Assembly (NCBI GenBank): GCA_013824615.1
Contig: PNOC01000037.1
Coordinates: forward strand, 1-36,297
Length of the DNA: 36,297 nt
Source: Thermodesulfovibrio sp.
GTDB lineage: Bacteria; Nitrospirota; Thermodesulfovibrionia; Thermodesulfovibrionales; UBA6898
Reading direction: 5' to 3'
Both the position numbers and the translations under genes were made by a program. The notes under the pieces were generated by a model. The model ran no database searches and was not told the DNA's origin. It worked only from the letters and a program-made list of their open reading frames with translations. The stretch's first letter is position 1, and every line of letters begins with the position of its first letter. Shown here in pieces: positions 1 through 9,048 of this stretch.

Positions 1-2649
1 GTGGCAGAACGAACACTGCTGTACTGCAGTCACAAACGCCCCGCTGCTGGTCACCCAGTTGAAGGTCGTTACCTTACCAGCCGCTCCTGCACCGTTGCTA
101 TGGCAGTAGGTCGTCGAGCAGGTCGAATTCGTGTATCTGTAGGTGCCGTCCAATACTGATGTAGCACCCTGTGTAAACGTTCCGCTGCCTGCCAACGTTG
201 TCCAGAACGCTACTTCTGCCGTTCTGTTCGTCGAGGCCCAGCCTCCTCCATGGTTTGTGCTGAAATGGCAGATGCCGCAGCTGAACTTGTATTGTGTGGC
301 ATTTGACAGGTTTGCAGGAGCCAGTGACCCTGCTCCGACTGTTGCCCAGTGATTGTTATGCTGACCAGCGAGAGAATTATTCACTGCATGGCAACTGCCG
401 CAGGCAAGTGAACCGGAACTACCCCATACGCCGCTATTGCCGCCGTGGCAGCTGACCGCAGAGCAGGTTCCACCGCGAGCGTTATAAGCATAGTTGAAAG
501 ATGTTGATCCCCATGCCACAACGTTATAAATCTTGTTAACGTGGTTGCTGAAGGTGCTGATTGTTGTACCATTCGCTGTCGTAATAAAGTGACATACCTG
601 GCAGCCCTGTGCTGCATGAGTAGTCGAACTAATATGGCTATTAGCCTTTGAGGTCCAGTTTGTATAGTCAGGTCGACCATCGGCTGTGCTGGTACCATGA
701 CAGCCTGCACAGGTCAGCGTTACTGACCAGTCGGCTGAACCGCTGTGCGGAGCGCCTGTCGCAACGCTCTGACCATCACCATGACAATATATGCTGGAGC
801 AGGTTGTCCCGGCATAACCGCCGATAGAGTTAAAGGAATCAAACTTGACGTTTCTTGTGCCGTCAACATGCAGAGTAGTTGACTTTATGGTTGCCCAACC
901 GGTTGAATCGGTGGTTGCCATGACTACTGAATCATGACACTTTGAGCAGGAGAACTTATAACCCTGCGCAGTTCCGACATGCTGCGCATGACGGGTTGAC
1001 GAAGGAACATTGGCAGCATTATTACCATGGCAGGTTCCACAGGCGCCGCTACCTGTACTGCCCCATACTGCAGTGTAATACGCCGGAGCAGCTGTGCCGG
1101 TGCTATGGCAGTAGACGCTGGAACAGTTTCCATAACCGCCACCAGGGGCGTTATTGCCGTTTGTGGTACCACCACTGTAGGAGCCGGTGCTCATCGTTAC
1201 GTCTATGATATTGTTAACATGAAGAGCTGCGTTTGTAGTGCCGGATGTGTATCCGGTATGACAGTTTGAGCAGGGCATATTGTAGTTTGCCGCTGCATTA
1301 TTAGCATGTTTGATATGACTTCCGGTTGCGGTAACACCCGCCATGTCGTTATGACAACTGCTGCAGACCAGCGCGCCGGCAGTGTCAAGCCACTGGGCAG
1401 TCTTGTACGTAGGAACTCCCGTACCGCTTGCGCCCTGGGCCGTGCTGTGACAATAGATATTATTACAGTTTAGTGTTCCGGTCTGGGTCAGGGTTGTACC
1501 AGGCTGAGCCTGATATTTTCCACCCGGAAGAATTCTTCCGTCGTATGACCCGATGCTGGTATATCCGAAGAAATTGAAGCCAAGGTCTATCTTGGCATTA
1601 TTCATATCCTGAACTTTATGACAGTAACTGCAGGCATAGGCGAGATTTGTGCCGCCTGAAGTGGCATGCTTCTGATGCTTTCCTGAAGTAAGAGACCCTG
1701 TAGCGGGAACAGCAAGGCCTGTCATCGGCGCAGTCCCGCCGACGATATTGGTAACCGGAGGATTGCCATGGCAGGTATCACAGCCTCCACCCTTAAAGCC
1801 CTCATCATGTGCATGGCATGAGGCGCAGGCCGCAGAGGCCTGGGAATGCTCAGTAACACCGGTGGCGTTTGCCGGATCTGCAAGCGTATGGCAGACAAAA
1901 CAGACGCTCTCAGTCGGGAAAGCTGAATCGCCAGGGCCCCTGGTTCCGCTTGTCCTGAACATCTTGACCGTCGCCGACCCGACCGTGGCCCCGCCGGGAT
2001 TTGCTACGCTGATGGCATCCTTTACATTTTTTCCGTAAACGATAGCATACTGTGTACCAGCAGCGGCCTTCGGGAATGTTGTGCCTGTCCCTACCTTGCC
2101 GGCCACTGTCACTGATGACTGACCGTTGGTTGCTGTTTTGATCTTATAGACGAAACCTCTGTAGGCTGTGTTCGGTATGAGATAATAATTCTGATACTCT
2201 GCACCAAGCGGTGCTGAAAGCGTAAGCGGCATTTCATTGGCAACCGTGTTCCAGGAGCCGACACCGGCGAGAGTACCCGTTGCTATATAACTGACTGTCC
2301 CCCATCTTTTGCTCTGCATCTGATAATGCGGATTGTGGCAATCTACGCACTCGACCATCCACCCGCCCATAGTCTGCCACATGGTGCTGGCAGTGGTTGT
2401 GGTGGAATGTGTTTTATGAAGGCCGTGGCACTGCGTGCACCTGAGGTTATTGACCGTATTGTCGCCGCTGCCCGCAGACATCCAGGAGGGAGGAGATCCT
2501 GCCCCGGTCGTATAATGACAGTTACCGCAATCGACCCCATTATCGATGGTGTGCGGCTGGTCATACGCCGCCCACACAGCCCCTTGTGCCAGAAGCAGCG
2601 CAAAACAGGCCACTATCAGAATTTTTATGGTCTTGGTAACGTTTTTCAT
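1..2649 (-). CDS. Very large multihaem c-type cytochrome, CxxCH plus CX4CH type (3' end outside window)
   Basis: The reading frame is open from the ATG at 2649 to the window edge (883 codons, no stop), so the C-terminus is missing. A signal peptide (MKNVTKTIKILIVACFALLL..., cleavage near residue 27) sends it to the periplasm. I count 16 CxxCH haem sites (first CGNCH at residues 41-45, last CSFCH ending at residue 883) and five CX4CH motifs (CNNIYCH, CSSVYCH, CSSIYCH, CSAVSCH, CSTTYCH) alternating with them. This alternation is characteristic of the Geobacter CxxxxCH/CxxCH repeat cytochromes. The start overlaps the stop of the upstream gene (TAATG) and follows a GGGGTG ribosome binding site, so translation is probably coupled. 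Likely role, by inference: periplasmic or extracellular electron carrier with a long haem chain. CX4CH sites may bind haem or only pack against it; the sequence cannot tell. Confidence 0.93.
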   Translation of the reverse strand, partial: MKNVTKTIKILIVACFALLLAQGAVWAAYDQPHTIDNGVDCGNCHYTTGAGSPPSWMSAGSGDNTVNNLRCTQCHGLHKTHSTTTTASTMWQTMGGWMVECVDCHNPHYQMQSKRWGTVSYIATGTLAGVGSWNTVANEMPLTLSAPLGAEYQNYYLIPNTAYRGFVYKIKTATNGQSSVTVAGKVGTGTTFPKAAAGTQYAIVYGKNVKDAISVANPGGATVGSATVKMFRTSGTRGPGDSAFPTESVCFVCHTLADPANATGVTEHSQASAACASCHAHDEGFKGGGCDTCHGNPPVTNIVGGTAPMTGLAVPATGSLTSGKHQKHATSGGTNLAYACSYCHKVQDMNNAKIDLGFNFFGYTSIGSYDGRILPGGKYQAQPGTTLTQTGTLNCNNIYCHSTAQGASGTGVPTYKTAQWLDTAGALVCSSCHNDMAGVTATGSHIKHANNAAANYNMPCSNCHTGYTSGTTNAALHVNNIIDVTMSTGSYSGGTTNGNNAPGGGYGNCSSVYCHSTGTAAPAYYTAVWGSTGSGACGTCHGNNAANVPSSTRHAQHVGTAQGYKFSCSKCHDSVVMATTDSTGWATIKSTTLHVDGTRNVKFDSFNSIGGYAGTTCSSIYCHGDGQSVATGAPHSGSADWSVTLTCAGCHGTSTADGRPDYTNWTSKANSHISSTTHAAQGCQVCHFITTANGTTISTFSNHVNKIYNVVAWGSTSFNYAYNARGGTCSAVSCHGGNSGVWGSSGSLACGSCHAVNNSLAGQHNNHWATVGAGSLAPANLSNATQYKFSCGICHFSTNHGGGWASTNRTAEVAFWTTLAGSGTFTQGATSVLDGTYRYTNSTCSTTYCHSNGAGAAGKVTTFNWVTSSGAFVTAVQQCSFCH

Positions 2650-5168
2650 TATTTCACCCCCTGCAGTCCTAAGTCAGCTACCGAGACTTTGACTCCGACC
2701 CCACTGCTGAAGGCATCAAAACCGGATGCTCGCTGGCCATTGCTGTCCAGAATGCGGACTGATTTCATATTATTTCCTGAACCGTCACCGAGGACGATAT
2801 CTGTATTTCCGTCGCCGTTTACATCACCTGCTGCAATAAAGTCCAGCGTCGATGATCCGGTTGCAAATGTCTTTACCAGTTCGCCTGTCGCCGTAAAGAT
2901 TCTGACTTCCGGCCCATTGGTTCCGATGCAGGTAACAAATATTTCGGCCGCGCCATCCCCGGCTAAATCGGCTACAGCAAGATTTGCCGCAGTTGCATCA
3001 GTGCCGGCAATGGGAACCCCGGCGCTCTTTGCGCAGGCGGTAAATTCTTTTGCTGATGAGGCAGCCCAGCTGCCAAAGCCGGCCGTGGTATCGACTTTGA
3101 ATATTTTCACCGTAACGCCGTCTCCTGCAGTCCGCGGAGCGGTTACGATCTCCGCTACGCCGTCCCCGTCAACGTCACCAACGGCAACGGTTACTCCACC
3201 GGTCTGAGATGCATACGCTTCGAAGGTTGCTCCGGAATCGTTAATGGTAGCTGTTGAAGCGTCATAGGCAAGAATTCTTACCGTTGTTGTTTTGGAAGCA
3301 TCAGCAGTGACTATCTCATCTTTTCTGTCGCCGTCAAAATCACCTGCGGCAACATTGACGCCGGTCCGGTGTGTATACGCCGCAAAGGCAAAACCGGCCT
3401 TCATGGAACCATCACGATTAAAGCCCTTCACTGCAGCAGGAACTCTGTTGCCGCCGCCGGTCCCAACAAGTATATCGGGAATACCGTCCCCGTCAAAATC
3501 ACCGGTTGCGGTGTTTGAGCCATACCGGTATGAGAAGGGGGTGAACTGAAGCAGCTTACTGCCGTCTCCACCGAATACTGTTACGTCTGATGTCTCATAT
3601 TGCCCTGCATTGCGGGACACGATTATATTGAGCGCGTTCCGTTTGACGCCAGGATCCACAACCACCTGTTTGGCCGTAACCGTAAGGTTGACCGTGACCA
3701 CAGAAGATGTTGCTGTAGCAGGAGAATCAATAGTGACCTGCCCTGCGTAACTGCCAGCTGCAAGGCCGGCTCCAAGGCTGAGGGTCACTGTCGAGGCTGC
3801 GTTAGAAATGCCGGTTGTGTTCGAAAGAGCAATCCAGTTGCTTGAGGTTGCAGCAGTCCAGGTCATGGCCTTGCTGAGATCATTTTCAAGGTTAACCGTG
3901 ATCGACTGCTGTATCACTGAGCCCTCTTCTACCTGCAGATCAACAGTTGCAGGCGTCACCGAAAGAGCGGGTGCCGGCAGTAAGGTCAGAGTCACCGGGA
4001 GGTTCAGAGACCTTCCGTCATATGTAAAGCTGATGTTTCCGCCGTACTGACCAGACTGCATGTCTGCCGTTGCTGCAGATACATTAATTGTATCAGTCGC
4101 ACCAGCTGCTGTCTGACCGGCCAGAGCAGAGACTCTTACCCAATCAGGGCTGGCCTGAGCAGTCCAACTGACCGCAGCAGTCCCGCTGTTTGCGAGTCCA
4201 AAAGAAGTATCGCCTGTGCTGTATGCGCCCTGGACCTGAATTTTCAGGGCAGAAGGATTTGCATCGAGAATTGCATACTGGTCAATGCCCAGGCAGTAGA
4301 TCTTTTTGGAAGAGGGCACTGAAGCGTAAAGCTTTGAATTTGCATACTTTATATTGTCAACTCCTGCGATTCCACCCAGTTTGGCCAGGCTGGTGCCTGC
4401 CTTATCATATACAAATACCGAACCTTTTGTTCCGTCGGAGAGATAAACTCTCTGGGCATCATCAACTGCTATACTGGAGAAAGAATAGCCTTCTCCGCCT
4501 GTCGCTCCGGTAGATGCAAAGGAGAACTGACGAACCGGGGCACCGGAAAGGTCAAATACCTGAACTCTCCAGACCGAGGTTGCCGTAGCGCCGACCATGA
4601 CACTCAGGCCATTATCAAGCAGATATAATTCATTATTGGCTTCATCGAATGCCATATCTTTTACCGCGCCGCCGAACAATCCATTACTGCCGAACAAAGG
4701 TTGAACAACACCGGAAGCATCAGCAATCTTCACTTTATAGTCATTTTTATCCAGTATATAGAGAGAGCCATCGGCCTTTGAAGCCATAGCTGCCGGACTT
4801 AAGACACCTGATATGGTCCCCACAAGGGTACCGTTTGAAAACTTGTCTATTTTACCATACTGTCCGACATACAGGATACCGTTACTGCCTACATGGAGAG
4901 AGAGAGGATAGGATGCAAGAGATATACTGCCGAGCAAAACGCCGTCGAGAGAGTATTTGAACACCGTGCTGCTTGACACCGTATTGTCTGAGGCGCGCGT
5001 CGAATAGACAGCACCAGCGGCATCTGCCGCAATCTTCGCGGGTGTCGCTGCAAGCTGGAACTCTGCCAATTTTGCGTACGTTGGCGGAGCTGCCGCATAA
5101 ACAGTCGTCACCATTTGAAGTATTACAAACAGCGCTACCCATCCTGCCTTAGATATTCTCTCTCTCAT
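2649..5168 (-). CDS. Secreted beta-propeller / BACON-like Ig / FG-GAP repeat protein
   Basis: An 839-residue exported protein with no haem motif. The signal peptide ends near residue 25. Residues about 28-300 form NHL-like propeller blades (repeated LYVGQYGKI, LYILDKNDYKV, VYLSDGTKG strands). Residues about 320-500 hold two BACON-like Ig repeats, each with an SW-W/NWI-type strand followed by a SGQYGG or AGSYAG turn. Residues about 510-835 contain FG-GAP/VCBS-type repeats with calcium-loop motifs such as GDFDGDGIPD, GDVDGDGVAE and GDVNGDGNTD. This domain set suggests a cell-surface adhesive or scaffold protein. It sits between a tetrahaem cytochrome and the giant cytochrome, whose start codon overlaps its stop, so it probably docks or organises extracellular cytochromes (inference). 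The ribosome binding site GGAGGATGCA directly precedes the ATG. Confidence 0.9.
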   Translation of the reverse strand: MRERISKAGWVALFVILQMVTTVYAAAPPTYAKLAEFQLAATPAKIAADAAGAVYSTRASDNTVSSSTVFKYSLDGVLLGSISLASYPLSLHVGSNGILYVGQYGKIDKFSNGTLVGTISGVLSPAAMASKADGSLYILDKNDYKVKIADASGVVQPLFGSNGLFGGAVKDMAFDEANNELYLLDNGLSVMVGATATSVWRVQVFDLSGAPVRQFSFASTGATGGEGYSFSSIAVDDAQRVYLSDGTKGSVFVYDKAGTSLAKLGGIAGVDNIKYANSKLYASVPSSKKIYCLGIDQYAILDANPSALKIQVQGAYSTGDTSFGLANSGTAAVSWTAQASPDWVRVSALAGQTAAGATDTINVSAATADMQSGQYGGNISFTYDGRSLNLPVTLTLLPAPALSVTPATVDLQVEEGSVIQQSITVNLENDLSKAMTWTAATSSNWIALSNTTGISNAASTVTLSLGAGLAAGSYAGQVTIDSPATATSSVVTVNLTVTAKQVVVDPGVKRNALNIIVSRNAGQYETSDVTVFGGDGSKLLQFTPFSYRYGSNTATGDFDGDGIPDILVGTGGGNRVPAAVKGFNRDGSMKAGFAFAAYTHRTGVNVAAGDFDGDRKDEIVTADASKTTTVRILAYDASTATINDSGATFEAYASQTGGVTVAVGDVDGDGVAEIVTAPRTAGDGVTVKIFKVDTTAGFGSWAASSAKEFTACAKSAGVPIAGTDATAANLAVADLAGDGAAEIFVTCIGTNGPEVRIFTATGELVKTFATGSSTLDFIAAGDVNGDGNTDIVLGDGSGNNMKSVRILDSNGQRASGFDAFSSGVGVKVSVADLGLQGVK

Positions 5169-5206
5169 TGCATCCTCCTGTATATACCTAACATAAGTGT
5201 AATTTA

Positions 5207-5989
5207 CTATTTAATATGACAGCCGAGACATAAGGCACTGTTATTATTGGATAATACCAGGAAATTGGTACCGCCGAAATTATCCAGATGAGGGTCATGA
5301 CAGGTTGAACACTCAACCGAACGGTTTGCAGTGAGGTTGAGCCTGTTCAGAATCGCTACCGGGATAGAGCCCACAGGCTGCAGCCCGCTGTCCAGAGGCT
5401 GGACCGTATCATAGCTGAAGCCTATCGGATGGTCATTCTGCAGATTTCCGCCACCGGATGCACAGTTGTCACCCGCGCAGACACCCTCACCAATATTCAG
5501 CCTTCCAATACTCGGATCACTGACCGCAAAATCGCCAAACTGGTTAAAAGCAACCGGCTGATCAGGAGCACCCGTAAGCGGGTTTCTGGTCAGCACGTTC
5601 ATTGCCCCAATTCCGTCGTGACAGCTGAGGCATAAAAGCGAAAGAGTGCCGGGCCCACCTGCGGTGTTAGCCTGAAGAGTTGTACTTGTATACGGGGTCC
5701 AGGCCCTGACAGGAATGGCCCTGTTCCAGAGAAATGACGAAATACTGGCCGCACCGCCTACAGTGTTGGGGTTAGTGCTGTAGGATTGCGTCTTGGTTGC
5801 ATGATGCGGAGTATGACAGAAGACGCATACCTCCTCGGTATTTCCCGATGCAAAAGGAGAAATACCAGAAATGGACAGGTCATGGAGACCTCCCTGCACC
5901 CTGGCTGCGGCATTTTGCGCAGTCAATGTGTAAATTACCACCATACTGACCAGCATCATAATCATTAAAACACTGTATTTACGCATCAT
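5207..5989 (-). CDS. Tetrahaem c-type cytochrome, doubled-CXXCH family (paralogue 1)
   Basis: A 260-residue exported cytochrome with a signal peptide over residues 1-29. Haem sites are CVFCH (55-59), CLSCH (120-124), CSTCH (227-231) and CLGCH (254-258, almost at the C-terminus). It shares a pattern with the cytochromes at 7218 and 13905: H(D/N)LS after the signal peptide, CxxCHxPH, LWN, CLSCHDG, an HPIG-like histidine, CxxCHDPH, then a last CxxCH. The histidines outside CxxCH (H36, H187) are candidate distal ligands. Cys171 and Cys176 are extra and may form a disulfide. Size and layout resemble tetrahaem filament cytochromes such as OmcE, but filament formation is inference. The start has a GAGGAG ribosome binding site. 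The upstream 101-bp gap has no clear terminator. Confidence 0.93.
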   Translation of the reverse strand: MMRKYSVLMIMMLVSMVVIYTLTAQNAAARVQGGLHDLSISGISPFASGNTEEVCVFCHTPHHATKTQSYSTNPNTVGGAASISSFLWNRAIPVRAWTPYTSTTLQANTAGGPGTLSLLCLSCHDGIGAMNVLTRNPLTGAPDQPVAFNQFGDFAVSDPSIGRLNIGEGVCAGDNCASGGGNLQNDHPIGFSYDTVQPLDSGLQPVGSIPVAILNRLNLTANRSVECSTCHDPHLDNFGGTNFLVLSNNNSALCLGCHIK

Positions 5990-6090
5990 GTAGCTCTCCT
6001 CATTAATTTTCTATCATAAATTTGTGCAATTAATATGCCATTAACTGCTATTTCTGCAAATACATTTATTATACAACTGCAATATGGTGA

Positions 6091-7185
6091 TCATTTCAGC
6101 CTCTGGAGCCCGCGGGAAGTGTAAAAGGCGTTGTCGTGCAATACGTCCCTTCCCGAGACATGGCAGTTTAGCAGACATGTCGGTTTTCCGTCAAGTGCCG
6201 GCATATACACAGGGAGGGGCACAAAATTGACAAATTTTGTCGGAAAATCAATAAGGTGCTGATTTTTTTCAGACCCGTGCGAGGCGTGGCAGGCTGAACA
6301 CGGTATATGGTTGTAGACCACATGTTCCTTATGTGTCTTGAAACTGATATTGTTCAGGATACTGCCGCGGTCGTGGCAGGAATAACAGAGCGCATACGAC
6401 AGTGGAGACTCTGCTGTTTCATTCTTTATATATTCATATCTCAGCATCCCGGAAATATTTGAACCATGCGGCCCACGGGGTCCATGCTGGTCATCATTGC
6501 CGTGGCAGTCAGAGCAGGTAATCCTGCTCATCACGTTCAGGGATTTAACCAGACTGGGGACACGCATATTTCTGCCTGGAGCCTCGATGGGGTGATAGGA
6601 CAAATTATTCTGGTCAAACTCAAGCCGCTTGTTCTTCGACATCATCGGCAGATTTGCGCTGTCGGCATGGCAGTTATAACAGACCTCGTATTCCTCCCGG
6701 GCCTCTTTGACCCTGGCTCGGGCCCTGGAGTAGCCATTAATTCTGGCAAGCGGTTTTTCAGACGTCACCTCATGGGTCTTGTGGCAGTCCTCACAAGTCA
6801 CATGCCGCGGTGCGCCGGGGTTCTTCTCCGGAAGCTCTTCTCCCGCCCGGTGACTGCTGCCGGACTCGGCTACCGGATGTTTGTATCGCTTGTTAAAAAC
6901 AGACTGCATATCGGTTCTCGCTGTCCCTACCCCTGCGGCCAGAGTCAGGCCATGGCAGGAAAAACACATCTCCTGCTTCGAAGCTGCTGCGAGCATCGGC
7001 GTGCCGCGCTTGCCATGCCCCCTGTGGCAGGAGGAGCATCCGCCGGGATTCTTGGACCGGTCCAGATGTGTGGACAAGCCTGCTGCAGCAAAGGACTCCG
7101 ACGCCGGGCCCGCGAACAGGGCAAACAGCACCAGCACCTGCAGCAGGCAGATCCTCCCGGATTGTTTCATAATTTTCTGGACCAT
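6091..7185 (-). CDS. Octahaem-like c-type cytochrome with one CX3CH site
   Basis: A 364-residue exported protein whose signal peptide spans about residues 12-33. Seven canonical haem sites are CSSCH, CFSCH, CEDCH, CYNCH, CSDCH, CYSCH and CSACH. Near the C-terminus an eighth site has three spacer residues, CLLNCH. Many additional histidines (for example in HGPRGPHG and HKEHVVYNH) could act as distal ligands. Between haems 1-3 the CxxCHxxHG/CEDCHKTH pattern is that of c3-like doubled-CXXCH cytochromes. An AAGGAG ribosome binding site six bases upstream supports the start used; a second ATG five codons in is possible. It lies 32 bases after a tetrahaem cytochrome in the same operon and probably relays electrons between periplasmic and outer-membrane components (inference). 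Confidence 0.92.
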   Translation of the reverse strand: MVQKIMKQSGRICLLQVLVLFALFAGPASESFAAAGLSTHLDRSKNPGGCSSCHRGHGKRGTPMLAAASKQEMCFSCHGLTLAAGVGTARTDMQSVFNKRYKHPVAESGSSHRAGEELPEKNPGAPRHVTCEDCHKTHEVTSEKPLARINGYSRARARVKEAREEYEVCYNCHADSANLPMMSKNKRLEFDQNNLSYHPIEAPGRNMRVPSLVKSLNVMSRITCSDCHGNDDQHGPRGPHGSNISGMLRYEYIKNETAESPLSYALCYSCHDRGSILNNISFKTHKEHVVYNHIPCSACHASHGSEKNQHLIDFPTKFVNFVPLPVYMPALDGKPTCLLNCHVSGRDVLHDNAFYTSRGLQRLK

Positions 7186-7217
7186 ATTTTACTCCTTAAC
7201 CCGTATCATGAAGCGTA

Positions 7218-7994
7218 TCATGGGCACGAGGTATGACAGTGCATGCAGAGGTTGTCATAAACCAGCCAGGGCCAGCCCCCCTGAGCCCCGGAGGTGTCCC
7301 TCAGAAATTTGGTCACACCGGAGGTCTGATCATAGTGCGGATCATGGCACGAGGTGCACTGAACACCGGCATACCAGTTGGCCGGATCTGAACATCCCGC
7401 AGGGTCGGCGCAGGCTGGGTTATATATATTGTGTGTGGGCTGCAGATAAGGGGCCCCGGGGGGAGCCGTCAGCTTCATGGATATTGTACCGCACTGGGCC
7501 TGTTTGGCTGTCACCAGGTTGGCATTATATTCAATAGATATAAGGTGATGTCCGCTCAGATTGGTACCGATTACACTGGTGCCGGTCAAAGGACCGGAAC
7601 CAACGGTCCTCATTGAATAAATAGTGTTCTGGACCGCACCCAGAGGAACCGTCCCATCATGGCAGCTGAGGCAGAGCCGGGAGGAGCCGTCGGGAGGATT
7701 CAGCGGTGAAGAAAGCTGAGTTCCTGTAACCCCGGGCTTTATCGACACAGTATACGTTGCCGAAGACAGCCTGTGATTCCAGAGCGGCCCTGAAGTCAGG
7801 GCTGTATGCGGGGTATGGCAGAATACGCAGATCTGGGTCTCGGACTGGGCACGGTAGGCCGATGTCCCCGACGAGGCCGAAAGATTATGCTTATTCGGCG
7901 CAGTGAGGTTCCCAACAGCTGAAGAAGCGGGGTTCAAGCCCCAGACGAGCATCCCACCTGCCATCATACAGACCAGCAAGACTATGTTTTTCAT
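7218..7994 (-). CDS. Tetrahaem c-type cytochrome, doubled-CXXCH family (paralogue 2)
   Basis: Exported 258-residue cytochrome. I chose the ATG at 7994, which has GGAGG seven bases upstream, over a TTG two codons earlier. Haem sites are CVFCH (56-60), CLSCH (108-112), CTSCH (213-217) and CMHCH (250-254). The family pattern is kept: KHNLS after the signal peptide, CHTPH, PLWN, CLSCHDG, a histidine pair before ISIEY, CHDPH. Three further cysteines (168, 195, 201) lie in the insert before haem 3, and one more is at the C-terminus, so disulfides are plausible. The gene lies 15 bases after an NHL lipoprotein gene. The role is extracellular or periplasmic electron transfer; an OmcE-like polymerising subunit is possible but not shown. 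Confidence 0.93.
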   Translation of the reverse strand: MKNIVLLVCMMAGGMLVWGLNPASSAVGNLTAPNKHNLSASSGTSAYRAQSETQICVFCHTPHTALTSGPLWNHRLSSATYTVSIKPGVTGTQLSSPLNPPDGSSRLCLSCHDGTVPLGAVQNTIYSMRTVGSGPLTGTSVIGTNLSGHHLISIEYNANLVTAKQAQCGTISMKLTAPPGAPYLQPTHNIYNPACADPAGCSDPANWYAGVQCTSCHDPHYDQTSGVTKFLRDTSGAQGGWPWLVYDNLCMHCHTSCP

Positions 7995-8009
7995 AAACAA
8001 TCCTCCACC

Positions 8010-9041
8010 CTAATTACCGCCAAGAAAACGGAACGCCTGAATCCGCATGTTTATCGTATCTGCCACATATATTATATTCCGGGCATCAACAAAAATACCC
8101 GTAGGGAGATAAAACTGGCCATAGCCATGGCCCTTTTCTCCAAAGAACAGCAAAGACCTGCCCTCCTGGTCAAAAATCTTGACCATATCACGGCCCGCAT
8201 CAACAACATAAATATTTCCTTCAGTATCAATCGCTACCCCTTTAGGTTTGTCCAGGGCCGCATGGCTGTCTCCGACACTTCCGAACTTTTTCAGAAATTT
8301 CCCGTCCGGAGCAAATATCTGCACCCTGAAGTTCAGGAAATCTGTTACATACAGCCTGCCCTGCTGGTCAACAAACAGGTGGCCCGGAAAATTAAACTCA
8401 CCATCTCCCTCGCCGCGTTTGCCAAAGGTCCCCTTGCGCTTGCCGTCTGTCCCGTAGATGTGCACTGCATGACCCAGACTGTCCGCAACATACACGATAT
8501 TGCGGGACCGGTCGATAGCAAGCCCTGTAGGTCTGACGATCTCGCCCTCAAAAAAATGGAGAAAGGAACCCTGAGCTGTGTAGGCTATGATCTTCTTTAA
8601 CTCGGGGTCAGACACATAGATGTTCCCCTGAGTGTCGGCAACGACCCCGATAGGGTATTCAAGACTGTCTGCACGGGCATAGGTTATATGCATCACGTCC
8701 AGCGACTGCCTCTCGATGATGGTTACCCTCATGGCTCCGGGGTCTGCAATATAATATCTCTTCTCGTCCACATAAACTGCCTGAGGCCGCAGGAGAATAT
8801 TCGTCCTCTGCAGCTCCTCTTTTTCACTTCCGGCCACGATGCGCTCCAGAGAATTCTGATCCTTGCTATCTGCGTTCCCTACCTGCTGAAGTGCCCAGAG
8901 ATACTTTATCCTCGGCTTCTCGGGTGTCCCAGGCCAGGTAATAGCATCCTGCGCCGTAATATCGAACCGTGCCTTTTCAATGGCCGGGGCACAGGCAGTC
9001 AACAGACAGAGCATACTAATTGCCATCCTCCATAGTTTCAT
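8010..9041 (-). CDS. NHL-repeat six-bladed propeller lipoprotein (paralogue 1)
   Basis: A 343-residue lipoprotein. The ATG at 9041 gives a compact signal peptide ending in the lipobox LLTAC (Cys17) and starts seven bases after the stop of the beta-barrel gene, whereas the longer open frame would overlap that gene. After the lipobox comes a segment with PEKPRIKYL, shared with the propellers at 14827 and 23582. NHL blades follow (YPIGVVADTQGNIYVSD, RPTGLAID, KPKGVAIDTEGNIYVVD, LPTGIFVDARNIIYVAD), enough for a six-bladed propeller. No catalytic residues are recognisable; NHL propellers usually bind proteins. Its position between an outer-membrane barrel and a tetrahaem cytochrome suggests a periplasmic or surface adaptor of the electron conduit (inference). 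Confidence 0.92.
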   Translation of the reverse strand: MKLWRMAISMLCLLTACAPAIEKARFDITAQDAITWPGTPEKPRIKYLWALQQVGNADSKDQNSLERIVAGSEKEELQRTNILLRPQAVYVDEKRYYIADPGAMRVTIIERQSLDVMHITYARADSLEYPIGVVADTQGNIYVSDPELKKIIAYTAQGSFLHFFEGEIVRPTGLAIDRSRNIVYVADSLGHAVHIYGTDGKRKGTFGKRGEGDGEFNFPGHLFVDQQGRLYVTDFLNFRVQIFAPDGKFLKKFGSVGDSHAALDKPKGVAIDTEGNIYVVDAGRDMVKIFDQEGRSLLFFGEKGHGYGQFYLPTGIFVDARNIIYVADTINMRIQAFRFLGGN

Positions 9042-9048
9042 GATCCTG

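Noticed and set aside
2326-3207. Plus-strand open frame of 293 codons, and others like it opposite the cytochrome and propeller genes
   Set aside because: It lies wholly opposite two strongly supported minus-strand genes, has no domain or ribosome binding site, and its composition mirrors the opposite strand.
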